From contig NZ_LN623543.1 in assembly GCF_000826065.2 (NCBI RefSeq), positions 474,144-538,143 on the forward strand: DNA of 64,000 bases, read 5' to 3'. The notes below the pieces were generated by a model. That model was not told the origin of the DNA. It saw only the letters and a list, made by a program, of their open reading frames with translations, and ran no database searches. The DNA is from Tessaracoccus massiliensis (lineage in GTDB: Bacteria > Actinomycetota > Actinomycetes > Propionibacteriales > Propionibacteriaceae). Position numbers and translations under genes: made by a program. Positions 30,204-38,403 of the stretch are shown in pieces (positions within the stretch are counted from its first letter, which is position 1; every line of letters starts with the position of its first letter).

Positions 30204-30598
30204 GCACCTACTACCTGGACTCTTCGGTCGCCGTGCATGTCGTGGTGGGGACGCCCACAGCCACCTCATGGTTTGACGCCGTCACAGCCGAGCCAGCTAC
30301 GCAGGTGATCTCATCGCGCCTGCTTCGCACGGAACTGACGAGGGTGCTGCGACGGCTGGGGGAACCGGTGGCCAGACGCGAGGCCATCCTCGACCATGTG
30401 GGCATGATCCCCCTCGATCATGCGGTCCTGCTTGAAGCCGAAGCGATCGCACCCCACGTCAAGACGCTGGACTCAATTCACCTTGCATCTGCTCTACGCA
30501 GCGGCACCGAGGACATCGTGGTGTGCACGCACGACGAGAACATGAAGTCGGTGGCGCTCCTGATGGGGATGGCGGTCCACGACCCGGTGACCGGTTAG
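30200..30598 (+). CDS. vapC: PIN-domain ribonuclease toxin (VapC type)
   Basis: The 132-residue PIN protein has the acidic metal-binding set: D in YYLDSSVAV, E in RTELTRVL, D in TLDSIHLASAL and D in CTHDENM. VapC toxins cut tRNA or rRNA. Its GTG overlaps the antitoxin stop. The fold is intact, so the pair looks active. Confidence 0.88.
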   Translation: MSTYYLDSSVAVHVVVGTPTATSWFDAVTAEPATQVISSRLLRTELTRVLRRLGEPVARREAILDHVGMIPLDHAVLLEAEAIAPHVKTLDSIHLASALRSGTEDIVVCTHDENMKSVALLMGMAVHDPVTG

Positions 30599-30624
30599 CT
30601 GTACCGACCTAGGGCACGTCCTGC

Positions 30625-30928
30625 TCATTCGATCGGCAGGGCGATACGGTCGACCAGCGGCCGGAGGTATCCGGACCACTCAGCCAAGGTGTCCTCATCC
30701 GCGACTTGACGCCAGGCGTGCATCCACTGCGGGCTGGCCATGCGCATCGCCAATTCCAACTCGTCCGCGCGAGCGGGCTCGCCCCAGGCCTCCAGGGAGA
30801 ACAGCTCCCCCCGCGGCCCGCACCTTCCAGATCGCACCCCAGGCCCGCTCACGGACGACCTCGATGGAATCGACCCGGCCTAGCACGCCGGCAAGCCAGC
30901 GCCGGGCGCGCTCGTCGCGTTCGGTCAC
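30625..30928 (-). pseudogene. Decayed gene, kinase/aminoglycoside-phosphotransferase-like ends
   Basis: A GTG at 30928 overlaps the DUF3145 stop (GTGA) and gives ERARRWLAGVLGRVDSIEVVRERAWGAIWKVRAAG. In a run of six G/C bases near 30810 the frame must shift by one base to continue into ELFSLEAWGEPARADELELAMRM and a normal-looking C-terminus ending at 30625. Even when joined, the protein is only about 100 residues. The two ends resemble the start and finish of a phosphotransferase of about 300 residues, so the middle seems deleted. The family guess is tentative; the decay is clear. Confidence 0.55.
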
Positions 30929-31440
30929 ACGACCTGGTGCAGCCAGCGGACCGGGGCATCCTCGGCGGCGTGGCGGAACACGTCGAGTTCCTCGTCCCAC
31001 GGCACTCCCAGCAGGCGCTCGAGCGCGTGGTGGATGGGCTCGCCGCCCAGCGCGTCGTTGGCGACGGCGTGGCGCAGCCGGTCTTCGGGCACCAGGATGT
31101 CGCCGTGCACGCCCACGACGGCGTTGAAGGCCCCCAGTGCGGGGGTGAAGCAGTAGCGCTGGCCGTCGGTGGAGGCCGTCGGCTCCTCGGTCACTTCGAA
31201 GCGGAGGTGGCCGATCTGCCTGAGCGCCGATGACAGCACGGCGCCGGAGCCTGGGGCCCCTTCCCAGGAGAACTCGGTGCGCTGCGCACCCGGCTCGGCG
31301 GGCTGCGGCGTCCACGACAACTCGAGGCGTCGGCCCAGGGCCGAGCCCAGCGCCCATTCGACATGAGGGCACAGCGCTGCCGACGCCGAATGGATGAGGA
31401 TCATCCCCCGCGCCTGGCTACTCGACGTACGAGCGTTCAT
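30925..31440 (-). CDS. DUF3145 family protein
   Basis: The 171-residue actinobacterial protein has the family pattern GMILIHSASAALCPHVEWALGSALGR, then LELSWTPQPAEPG, and a C-terminal HALERLLGVPWDEELDVFRHAAEDAPVRWLHQVV. The ATG at 31440 has an AGGAGG site 10 bases upstream, which decides the start. Function is unknown. The decayed kinase-like gene is coupled to its stop. Confidence 0.9.
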   Translation of the reverse strand: MNARTSSSQARGMILIHSASAALCPHVEWALGSALGRRLELSWTPQPAEPGAQRTEFSWEGAPGSGAVLSSALRQIGHLRFEVTEEPTASTDGQRYCFTPALGAFNAVVGVHGDILVPEDRLRHAVANDALGGEPIHHALERLLGVPWDEELDVFRHAAEDAPVRWLHQVV

Positions 31441-31563
31441 TGTGGTTGTACCTCCTGGTTGGGCTGGATTGCCTTCCCCTGCGATCAAGCCCAGCCAGTC
31501 GGTCGCCCCATTGTGCCCATGTTTCAGCGCGACACGCAATGCACTTCCCCATCTCGGCCCTTA

Positions 31564-31647
31564 CCGTGAGCAATTGGATGGGGTCACGGAACAGGAACAG
31601 CGTTTTGTCGGCGTGTCGCAGCCGTGACCCCATCCAATTGCTCACGG
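31564..31647. repeat. Perfect 26-bp inverted repeat with 32-bp loop
   Basis: The arms are 31564-31589 and 31622-31647 and are exact reverse complements. They read CCGTGAGCAATTGGATGGGG then TCACGG on the left arm. The element lies between the divergent DUF3145 and S9 peptidase genes, 36 bases before the latter's start. It could form a strong hairpin in either transcript, or be a small extragenic or MITE-like repeat. Confidence 0.9.
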
Positions 31648-31683
31648 CGGGTCCCGGCTGCCCGGGCAGCTAGGCTGGTGGGC

Positions 31684-33528
31684 ATGCGCCCGAGTCTCGA
31701 ATCAGTGCTCAACTATCCCGACGCCATCAGCCAGGTGCAGGCCACCCGCAACGGCGTTCTGTGGCTGGCCACCATCGCCGCCGAGGACGGCAGGGTGACG
31801 GTGCGTCAGCGGTCCCACGACGGCGAAGTGACCGACCTCACTCCTGAAGCCAACGTGCGCTCCCGCACCATGGAGTATGGCGGCGGCGCGTACGCCGCCA
31901 ACCGTGAGCAACTCGCCTACTGCGACGACCGCACCCGCCAGGTGTGGCTGCTCGACGCCGACGGTACGCGTCGCCCCCTCACGAAGCCGGACTCGCCCTA
32001 TGTCTACGGCGGGCTGCACCTCAGCGTCGCCAACGGCTTCCTCCTCGCCGTGCGGGAGGACCACTCCGCCGAGCCGGAGCCACGCACCGAGATCGTGAGC
32101 CTGCCCTTGGACGCCGAGGCCCCCTCCGACGGCCGGGTGATCGCCTCGGGCGCCGATTTCTACGCCGGCCCCACGGTGATGGGCCGCTTCGTCGCCTGGT
32201 ATCAGTGGAACCACCCGGACATGAGCTGGGACACCGCCGAGGTCTGGAAGGCCCCCATCGGCGACTACTGGGATGCCTACCCCGCCTATGCGCAGGAGGG
32301 CGTCTCCGCCCTCTATCCCCTCGGGCTCAGGGAGCTGCAGGCCTGGGCCTTCGTCACCGACGAATCCGGCTACTGGAACTGGCGGCTGGAGAGCGGCGAA
32401 CAGTGGCGCGTCGACCACGACTGCGCCGGCCCCACCTGGGTGCTCAACCGCGCGGTGGCCGCCGCCGTCGGCGACCGGACGCTGGCCTCCGTCGAGTACA
32501 TCGACGGCAAGGGCGTGCTGGCGCTCTGGAACGTCGAGACGGGCGAGGTGACCTACCCTCTTCCGGGAACCACCGACATCGAGTCCATCGCCGCCTACCG
32601 CGACTGCCTCTACGTGGTGGCCGAGTGGGCCGACCGGCCCGCCACCCTGCTGGAGGTCCAGCGCGACGGCGAGTTCAGGATCCTCGCAGGCCCCACCAAA
32701 GCTGCCAACACCTTCGCCGCGGCCCCCGTCGCCGTCTGGGCGGACGGCACCGCGGGACCGGTGCACTCCTGGCTGTACCTCCCGGAGGTGGCCAATCCTC
32801 CGATGATCGTGCTCACCCACGGCGGGCCGACCGCCATGGCCAACGCCTCCTACAACGCCACCACCCAGTTCTGGGCCTCCCGCGGCTTCGCGGTGCTGGA
32901 CGTGAACTACTCCGGGTCCACGGGCTTCGGCCGCGAGTACCGCGACCGGCTCCGAGGCACCTGGGGCGAACTCGACGTCGACGACGTGGCCACCGCCGTC
33001 CGGGAGGTCACCGGCCAGGGGCTCGCGGACGCCGCCCGGGTGGCCATCACGGGCGGCAGCGCCGGCGGCTTCACCACGCTGCGCTCGCTGACCACCACCG
33101 ACGTCTACGCAGCCGGCGTCAGCCGCTACGGGATCGGCTACCTGCCGACGCTGGCCACCGACACGCACAAGGCGGAGTCGCGCTATCTCGACGGCCTCAT
33201 CTCGCCGTGGCCGGACGGCCGCGACGTCTACGAAGAACGCTCCCCCATCAACCACCTCGACAGGCTCAGCACCCCCATGCTGGTGCTGCAGGGCCGCGAC
33301 GACAAGGTGGTGCCGCCAGCCCAGGCCGAGCAGCTCGCCGAGGCCGTGCGCGCCCAGCGGCTTCCGCTGGCGCTGGTGATGTTCGACGGCGAGGGCCATG
33401 GCTTCCGCGGCATGGCCGCGCGTAGGCAGGCGCTCGAGGCGCAGGTCTCGTTCCTGGAGCAGGTCTTCGGGATGGAACACAGCGACGACGTGCCGCGGCT
33501 GGAGATCGAAAACCTCAACGTAGGTTGA
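31684..33528 (+). CDS. S9 family prolyl-oligopeptidase-like serine peptidase
   Basis: The 614-residue protein has an N-terminal beta-propeller-like region (about 1-370) and a C-terminal alpha/beta hydrolase. The catalytic residues are S459 in GGSAGGFTT, D539 in QGRDDKVVPP and H572 in GEGHGFRG. The layout matches cytosolic S9C acyl-peptide hydrolase/dipeptidyl peptidase relatives. No signal peptide is seen. The ATG at 31684 fits homologues; the longer frame runs through the inverted repeat. Its 3' end overlaps yggS by 14 bases, convergent. Confidence 0.92.
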   Translation: MRPSLESVLNYPDAISQVQATRNGVLWLATIAAEDGRVTVRQRSHDGEVTDLTPEANVRSRTMEYGGGAYAANREQLAYCDDRTRQVWLLDADGTRRPLTKPDSPYVYGGLHLSVANGFLLAVREDHSAEPEPRTEIVSLPLDAEAPSDGRVIASGADFYAGPTVMGRFVAWYQWNHPDMSWDTAEVWKAPIGDYWDAYPAYAQEGVSALYPLGLRELQAWAFVTDESGYWNWRLESGEQWRVDHDCAGPTWVLNRAVAAAVGDRTLASVEYIDGKGVLALWNVETGEVTYPLPGTTDIESIAAYRDCLYVVAEWADRPATLLEVQRDGEFRILAGPTKAANTFAAAPVAVWADGTAGPVHSWLYLPEVANPPMIVLTHGGPTAMANASYNATTQFWASRGFAVLDVNYSGSTGFGREYRDRLRGTWGELDVDDVATAVREVTGQGLADAARVAITGGSAGGFTTLRSLTTTDVYAAGVSRYGIGYLPTLATDTHKAESRYLDGLISPWPDGRDVYEERSPINHLDRLSTPMLVLQGRDDKVVPPAQAEQLAEAVRAQRLPLALVMFDGEGHGFRGMAARRQALEAQVSFLEQVFGMEHSDDVPRLEIENLNVG

Positions 33529-34207
33529 GTCGGGGGCCGAAGATGGCGGTGCCGATGCGCACACACGTCGAGCCATGCGCGATGGCGATGCGGAAGTCGC
33601 CCGACATGCCCATGCTCAGCTCGTCGTAGCCGCCGCCGACGGCGTCGCGGATGCGGGCCTGAGCGTCGACGAGCCGCTGGAAGCAGGCCGCGACCTCGGC
33701 CTCGTCGTGGCTGAACACCGCCATGGTCATCAGCCCGCGGACGTCCAGCCCTTCACGCCCCTGCAGGGACCTGGCGAACCCGACGGCGTCCGCCGGCGCG
33801 ATGCCGGACTTCTGCGGCTCCCCCGAGGTGTTGACCTGGACGAGCACCGGCAGCCGCCGCCCCAGCGCCTCACAACGCCGGTTGAGCTTCTCCGCCAGGC
33901 TCAACGACTCCAACGACTGCAGCTCAGCGGCCAACTCAGCCACGGGCTTGACCTTGTTGGACTGCACCGGCCCGATCACGGCGAACCCGATGCCTTCGTC
34001 CGCGAGTTCAGCATGCTTGGCGGCCATCTCCTGCACCCGGTTCTCGCCGAACAGGGTGCACCCGGCCGCATGCGCCTCCCGGATCTGGTCCGCAGGGTGG
34101 TACTTCGACACCGGCAGCAGCCGCACCGACGACGGGTCCCTCCCGGCGGCGAGTGCGGCGTCGTAGATGTCGGCCCTGACCCGGGCCAGGTTCTCGGTGA
34201 TGCTCAC
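33515..34207 (-). CDS. yggS: YggS/PLPBP family pyridoxal-phosphate homeostasis protein
   Basis: The 230-residue protein has the single-domain alanine-racemase-like barrel. The PLP lysine is in LLPVSKYHPADQI. FGENRVQEMAAKH, IGPVQSNKVK and LSMGMSGDFRIAI follow in order. YggS proteins bind PLP and keep its level balanced; no catalysis is known. It is the last gene of the moxR-DUF58-VWA-VWA unit, joined by an ATGA overlap. Confidence 0.93.
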   Translation of the reverse strand: MSITENLARVRADIYDAALAAGRDPSSVRLLPVSKYHPADQIREAHAAGCTLFGENRVQEMAAKHAELADEGIGFAVIGPVQSNKVKPVAELAAELQSLESLSLAEKLNRRCEALGRRLPVLVQVNTSGEPQKSGIAPADAVGFARSLQGREGLDVRGLMTMAVFSHDEAEVAACFQRLVDAQARIRDAVGGGYDELSMGMSGDFRIAIAHGSTCVRIGTAIFGPRLNLR

Positions 34208-35163
34208 GGCCAGCGGGCTCCCAGGGAGATCACGCCCAGCGCGGCGAGCACGGCGAAGATGATGGCCAGGCCCGCGTAGCGGTCCGTGACCTCCGCAGGC
34301 ACCCGCTCGCTACCGACGGACTCGCGGATGGCGTCGTAGACCTCGTTGAGCTGCCCCGCCGACTCTGCGGCGTACTTCTTGCCACCCGAAAGCTTGGCGA
34401 CCTCGTTGAGTTCCCAGTGGTCAACGGCCACGCGCTGGCGCTGACCGTCCTGCACCACGTAGCCGTTGTCGGTGCCGAAGGCGATGGTGTAGACCGGCAC
34501 GCCCTGATCCTTGGCGGTCTCCGCGGCACCGGCGGAACTACGGCCGATGTTGGTGGCACCGTCGGAGAGCAGCACGATGGCGGCCGGAGCCACCGCCTCG
34601 GGATCGTTCGGGTCCGGTGGGACGAGCTTGAGCGCGTCGAGGCTGCGGTAGACGCCCTCGCCCACCGCCGTGGACGGCGCCAGCAGCAGCGCATCGATGG
34701 CACGGTGCACCACACCCCGGTCCACCGTCGGCGGCACCACGAGATCCGCGGTGCCGGCGAACGAGACCAACGCCACGTTGAACCGCGGCGGCAGGGAGTC
34801 GACGAACTCCTTGGCCGATTGCTGTGCCGCCTCGAGCCGGTTCGGCTCGACGTCCTCCGCCTCCATGGACCACGATACGTCGATGGAGACCACGACGGTG
34901 GCCCGGTCGCGCGGTTGGCTCACGTAGTCCTGCGGGATGGCCCAGGCGATGATCAGCGACGCCAGCGACATCAGCGCCAGCAGCACCGCGCCATGCCGCT
35001 TCCAGGCGGCGTCCTTGGGGACGACGAGCTTGAGGCGGGAACTCATGGGCCGCTGCTTCGACGTGCGGCCGGAGAGCACCACGTACAGGACGCCGATCAG
35101 CGGGATGATCACCAGGCCCCACAGCCGGTGCGGGGCCATGAACTCCATCATGAGGTGCATCAT
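34204..35163 (-). CDS. VWA-domain membrane protein (BatA/BatB-like)
   Basis: The 319-residue protein has two membrane helices at the N-terminus (LWGLVIIPLIGVLYVVL and LLALMSLASLIIAWAI), a von Willebrand A domain with the MIDAS DVSWS, and a final membrane helix. The ATG at 35163 overlaps the previous stop as ATGA. In MoxR-linked systems such proteins act with the ATPase in stress survival or protein assembly. It is a close relative of the next protein upstream, so the two probably arose by duplication. Confidence 0.88.
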   Translation of the reverse strand: MMHLMMEFMAPHRLWGLVIIPLIGVLYVVLSGRTSKQRPMSSRLKLVVPKDAAWKRHGAVLLALMSLASLIIAWAIPQDYVSQPRDRATVVVSIDVSWSMEAEDVEPNRLEAAQQSAKEFVDSLPPRFNVALVSFAGTADLVVPPTVDRGVVHRAIDALLLAPSTAVGEGVYRSLDALKLVPPDPNDPEAVAPAAIVLLSDGATNIGRSSAGAAETAKDQGVPVYTIAFGTDNGYVVQDGQRQRVAVDHWELNEVAKLSGGKKYAAESAGQLNEVYDAIRESVGSERVPAEVTDRYAGLAIIFAVLAALGVISLGARWP

Positions 35164-36134
35164 CGGGGCCACCTCGCTGCCATGAACACGGCACCCAGCG
35201 CGGCGACGACGGCGAAGCCGAGCGCCACGAACGCGTAGGTGGCGGTGATGGGTTTGGCCACGTCCTCGTACCCGATGACTGAACCGATGTCGCGGTAGGC
35301 CTCCGCGAGGGCGCCGCGGTTGTCGGCGTCGACGGCGCGGGCCTCGGTGGCATCGGCGATCTGCTTGAGCGTGGCGGTGTCGGGAGCCACGTTCTCGCGC
35401 TGCCCGTCGATGTCCACGAAGCCGTTCTGCGTGCCGTAGGCGATGGTGAACACCGGGGTCTCCTGAGCCTTCGCTGCGCTCGCCGCACCCATCGGTTCGG
35501 GGCCCTCCGTGTTGGTGCCGTCGGAGAGCATGATCATCATCGCCGGGGCAGGCTCCTCGCCCTCGCCCGCCGGCGCCATCTCGACGGCGCGCAGGCCGGT
35601 GGTGATCGCGTCACCGATGGCGGTGCCGTCGGCCAGTTCCAGCGCCCCGATCGCGCGTTCGACGGCGCCGCGGTCCGTCGTCGGCGGGATGGCGATCGTG
35701 GGGCGCCCCGACATCGCCACGACAGCGACGTTGAAGGAGTCCGGCAGCCCCTGCACGAACTCGGTGGCCGCCTGCTTCGCCGCATCCAGGCGGTTGGGAT
35801 CCACGTCCTCGGCGGACATCGACAGCGAGGTGTCGACGATCATCACGACGGTGGCGCGTTCCCTGGGCACCTTCTCCGTGCCCAACGGGTTGGCGTAGGC
35901 CAGACCCAACGCCACCAGCGAGCACAGCGACATCGCCACGAACACGTGGCGGGTCCACCTGCGCTGCGAGCCGACGACGCGGCCCAGCACACCTGTGTTG
36001 GTGAAGCGGAGCGCCACGCGGCCTTTGAGGCGCAGGACGATGAGGTAGGCGATGATGAGCACCGGCAGGAGGGCCAGCGTCCACAGCCGTTCAGGGTTGG
36101 CGAAATCGGGGATCCAGGACCAGAGCCAGCTCAC
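35160..36134 (-). CDS. VWA-domain membrane protein (BatA-like)
   Basis: The 324-residue protein has the same layout as its neighbour: a membrane helix near 22 (LWTLALLPVLIIAYLIVL), another near 65, a VWA domain with MIDAS DTSLS, and a C-terminal helix. Both retain complete MIDAS motifs. It overlaps the DUF58 gene at its start and the second VWA gene at its end. It should work with MoxR. Confidence 0.88.
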   Translation of the reverse strand: MSWLWSWIPDFANPERLWTLALLPVLIIAYLIVLRLKGRVALRFTNTGVLGRVVGSQRRWTRHVFVAMSLCSLVALGLAYANPLGTEKVPRERATVVMIVDTSLSMSAEDVDPNRLDAAKQAATEFVQGLPDSFNVAVVAMSGRPTIAIPPTTDRGAVERAIGALELADGTAIGDAITTGLRAVEMAPAGEGEEPAPAMMIMLSDGTNTEGPEPMGAASAAKAQETPVFTIAYGTQNGFVDIDGQRENVAPDTATLKQIADATEARAVDADNRGALAEAYRDIGSVIGYEDVAKPITATYAFVALGFAVVAALGAVFMAARWPR

Positions 36135-37210
36135 TTGCTCACCCCCTGCGGCGGCTGGTGCAGCATGCCGGCGACCTTGCGGTACTGCAGCACGAAGCGG
36201 GCGATGTCGGCGACCCAGTCTCGGTCTGTGCGCAGCTGGATGTGGCCTGCGCCCGCCCGCCGCACCGCCACCTTGATGCGCTCGCGCTGGGCGCGGGTGG
36301 CGGCGTCCATGCGGCGCTTGGCCGCCTCGTCGGAGGTGTTGACGTAGCGGGCGAACGACGTCTCCGGGTCACGGATGAGCATCTCGCCCACGTCGGGGAA
36401 CTCCAACTCGTGGCGGTCGATGACCTCGATGCACAGCACCTGGTTACGCACCGCCAACCGGCGCAGTGCACGCTCCCATGGCGGCGGCACGGAGGGGTCG
36501 AGTTCGGCGTCGCCGGGGGTGAGGAAATCTGAGACCACCACGCGCATGCCGCGGCGACGCTGCGAACGGGTGAGTTGCTCGATGCCGTCGTCGAGTTCCA
36601 GGGTGCCGGGGGTGTTGTCCGGCACGATGGGTTCGGTCAGCATCTTGCGCAGCAACCCGTACAGGGCGGTGCGCCCCGAGCGGGCGGGCAGCCGCTTGAC
36701 CTCGTTGGGCAGCATCATCATGCCGCCGAAGCGGTCCCCCATCTTCTGCGACAGGAAGCCGATGGTGGCGATGGCCGCGATGCCCAGGTCCCGCTTGGTG
36801 ATGCCCTCGGTGCCCCAGTTCATCGACGGCGTGACGTCGAGCAGGGCCCACACCTCAAGCTCGCGATCCGCCATGGTGTCGCGCACGTGCGGCACGGTGG
36901 TGCGCGCGGTCACGGCCCAGTCCATCTTGCGCACGTCGTCCTGGCCGGGGTGGTAGATCCGGGCGTCGTTCGTGTCTGAGCCCGGGCCGGGCAGGAGCCC
37001 CAGATGGTCGCCCTGCAGGAAGCCCTCGAGCCGGCGCACGATCGTCAACTCCAACCGACGCAGCGCAGCTTCGGGGGCCAGCTTGTTGAGCGGCACCGTC
37101 GGCCCCGTGGGCGTGCGCAGCACGGAGTACTCGGCGCCCTCCGCGCTGGGCACCGCCAAGGGCGGCCCCTGCGGAGGAGGGCCGTCGTAGGTGAAGCCCG
37201 GCTGTGCCAA
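36131..37210 (-). CDS. DUF58 family protein
   Basis: The 359-residue protein has the DUF58 signature around PGSDTNDARIYHPGQDDVRKMDWAVTAR, followed by a VWA-like fold with DVTPSMNW. DUF58 proteins are standard partners of MoxR ATPases. It lies between moxR and the VWA genes with a 4-base overlap downstream and 3 bases upstream. No membrane helix is seen, so it is probably cytosolic. Confidence 0.9.
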   Translation of the reverse strand: MAQPGFTYDGPPPQGPPLAVPSAEGAEYSVLRTPTGPTVPLNKLAPEAALRRLELTIVRRLEGFLQGDHLGLLPGPGSDTNDARIYHPGQDDVRKMDWAVTARTTVPHVRDTMADRELEVWALLDVTPSMNWGTEGITKRDLGIAAIATIGFLSQKMGDRFGGMMMLPNEVKRLPARSGRTALYGLLRKMLTEPIVPDNTPGTLELDDGIEQLTRSQRRRGMRVVVSDFLTPGDAELDPSVPPPWERALRRLAVRNQVLCIEVIDRHELEFPDVGEMLIRDPETSFARYVNTSDEAAKRRMDAATRAQRERIKVAVRRAGAGHIQLRTDRDWVADIARFVLQYRKVAGMLHQPPQGVSK

Positions 37211-37213
37211 GGG

Positions 37214-38278
37214 TCAGCTCCGGCCGGGCTGGTGGGCGTGTGCCTGGTGGCTGGCCTGGCGCTGCTGCTCGTTCCACACGGGGGTGGGTGCGGGCACCAT
37301 GGCCAGGATCCGGTCGACGACATCGGTGGGGTTGACGTTGTCCGCCACCGCGTCGAAGCCCAGCACGATGCGGTGCGCCATGACGTCCTTGGCCACCGCC
37401 TGCACGTCTGTGGGCAGCACGTAGTCGCGGCCGTTGATCAGCGCCAGCGCGCGGGAGGCGGCAACCAGGCCGAGGGTGGCTCGCGGCGAGCAGCCGATCT
37501 GGATGACGCCTTCCAGGTCGGGCATGTCGAAATCCGACGGCGTGCGCGAGGCGAGCACGAGGCGCACGATGTACTCGGCCACCAGGTTGTGGACGAACAC
37601 GTTGGAGGCCATGTCCTGCAGGTGGCGCACCAGATCCGGGTTGAGCACGCGCTGGGCCTCCGGCGGGGAGACGCTCATACGGCGCAGGATCTCGAGTTCC
37701 TCGTTGCCGCGGGGATATGGCACGTCCACCTTGACCAGGAAGCGGTCGCGCTGCGCCTCGGGCAGCGGGTAGACACCCTCGGACTCGATGGGGTTCTGCG
37801 TGGCGATGACGATGAACGGCTTGGGGGCCGGGTAGGTGACGCCGCCGATGGAGACCTGCTTCTCCGCCATGAGCTCGAGCATCGCGGACTGCACCTTGGC
37901 AGGCGCGCGGTTGATCTCGTCGGCGAGGACGAAGTTGACGAAGACGGGGCCCAGCTCGATCTCGAAGCTCTCCGATTTCGCGGAGTAGATGCGGGTGCCC
38001 ACGATGTCTGACGGCACCAGGTCCGGCGTGAACTGGACACGGGCGAAGTCTCCACCCACGACCGTGGCGAACGAGCGCACCGCCAGGGTCTTCGCGACGC
38101 CGGGCACGCCCTCCAGGAGACAGTGGCCCTTGGCGAGCAGCGCGACCATCAGCTGCTGCACCATGTGTTCCTGGCCGACGATGATGCGTTGCACCTGGCT
38201 GATGGCCTGGCCCAGCACCGTGGCCGCGTCAGCGACGTTCTGCGGCAGCTGGGTGACTTCGGTAGGCGGTTGGCTCAC
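37214..38278 (-). CDS. MoxR family AAA+ ATPase
   Basis: The 354-residue ATPase has Walker A in LLEGVPGVAKTLAVRSFA, Walker B in FVLADEINRAPAKVQSAMLELM, sensor 1 in IATQNPIESEGVYPLPEAQRDRF and sensor 2 in the lid (GCSPRATLGL). MoxR proteins act as chaperone-like ATPases with VWA-domain partners. It heads the five-gene unit. The gap to the divergent gene at 38404 is 125 bp. Confidence 0.95.
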   Translation of the reverse strand: MSQPPTEVTQLPQNVADAATVLGQAISQVQRIIVGQEHMVQQLMVALLAKGHCLLEGVPGVAKTLAVRSFATVVGGDFARVQFTPDLVPSDIVGTRIYSAKSESFEIELGPVFVNFVLADEINRAPAKVQSAMLELMAEKQVSIGGVTYPAPKPFIVIATQNPIESEGVYPLPEAQRDRFLVKVDVPYPRGNEELEILRRMSVSPPEAQRVLNPDLVRHLQDMASNVFVHNLVAEYIVRLVLASRTPSDFDMPDLEGVIQIGCSPRATLGLVAASRALALINGRDYVLPTDVQAVAKDVMAHRIVLGFDAVADNVNPTDVVDRILAMVPAPTPVWNEQQRQASHQAHAHQPGRS

Positions 38279-38403
38279 GCAAGACTCCTTCAGGATGGGG
38301 ATCCGCGCTCAACGATAGCGCCCCTCTCGGACCACCAACTCTATGCAGCCCACGCCCGCGGCGTCGATGCGGTTGCTTGGCCGGTGTGGTTCGATAGATC
38401 TCG

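Noticed and set aside
30695-31372. A 225-codon minus-strand frame across DUF3145
   Set aside because: Its upstream part is out of frame with DUF3145 and Arg/Pro-rich. Only the last about 75 codons belong to the decayed kinase-like gene.
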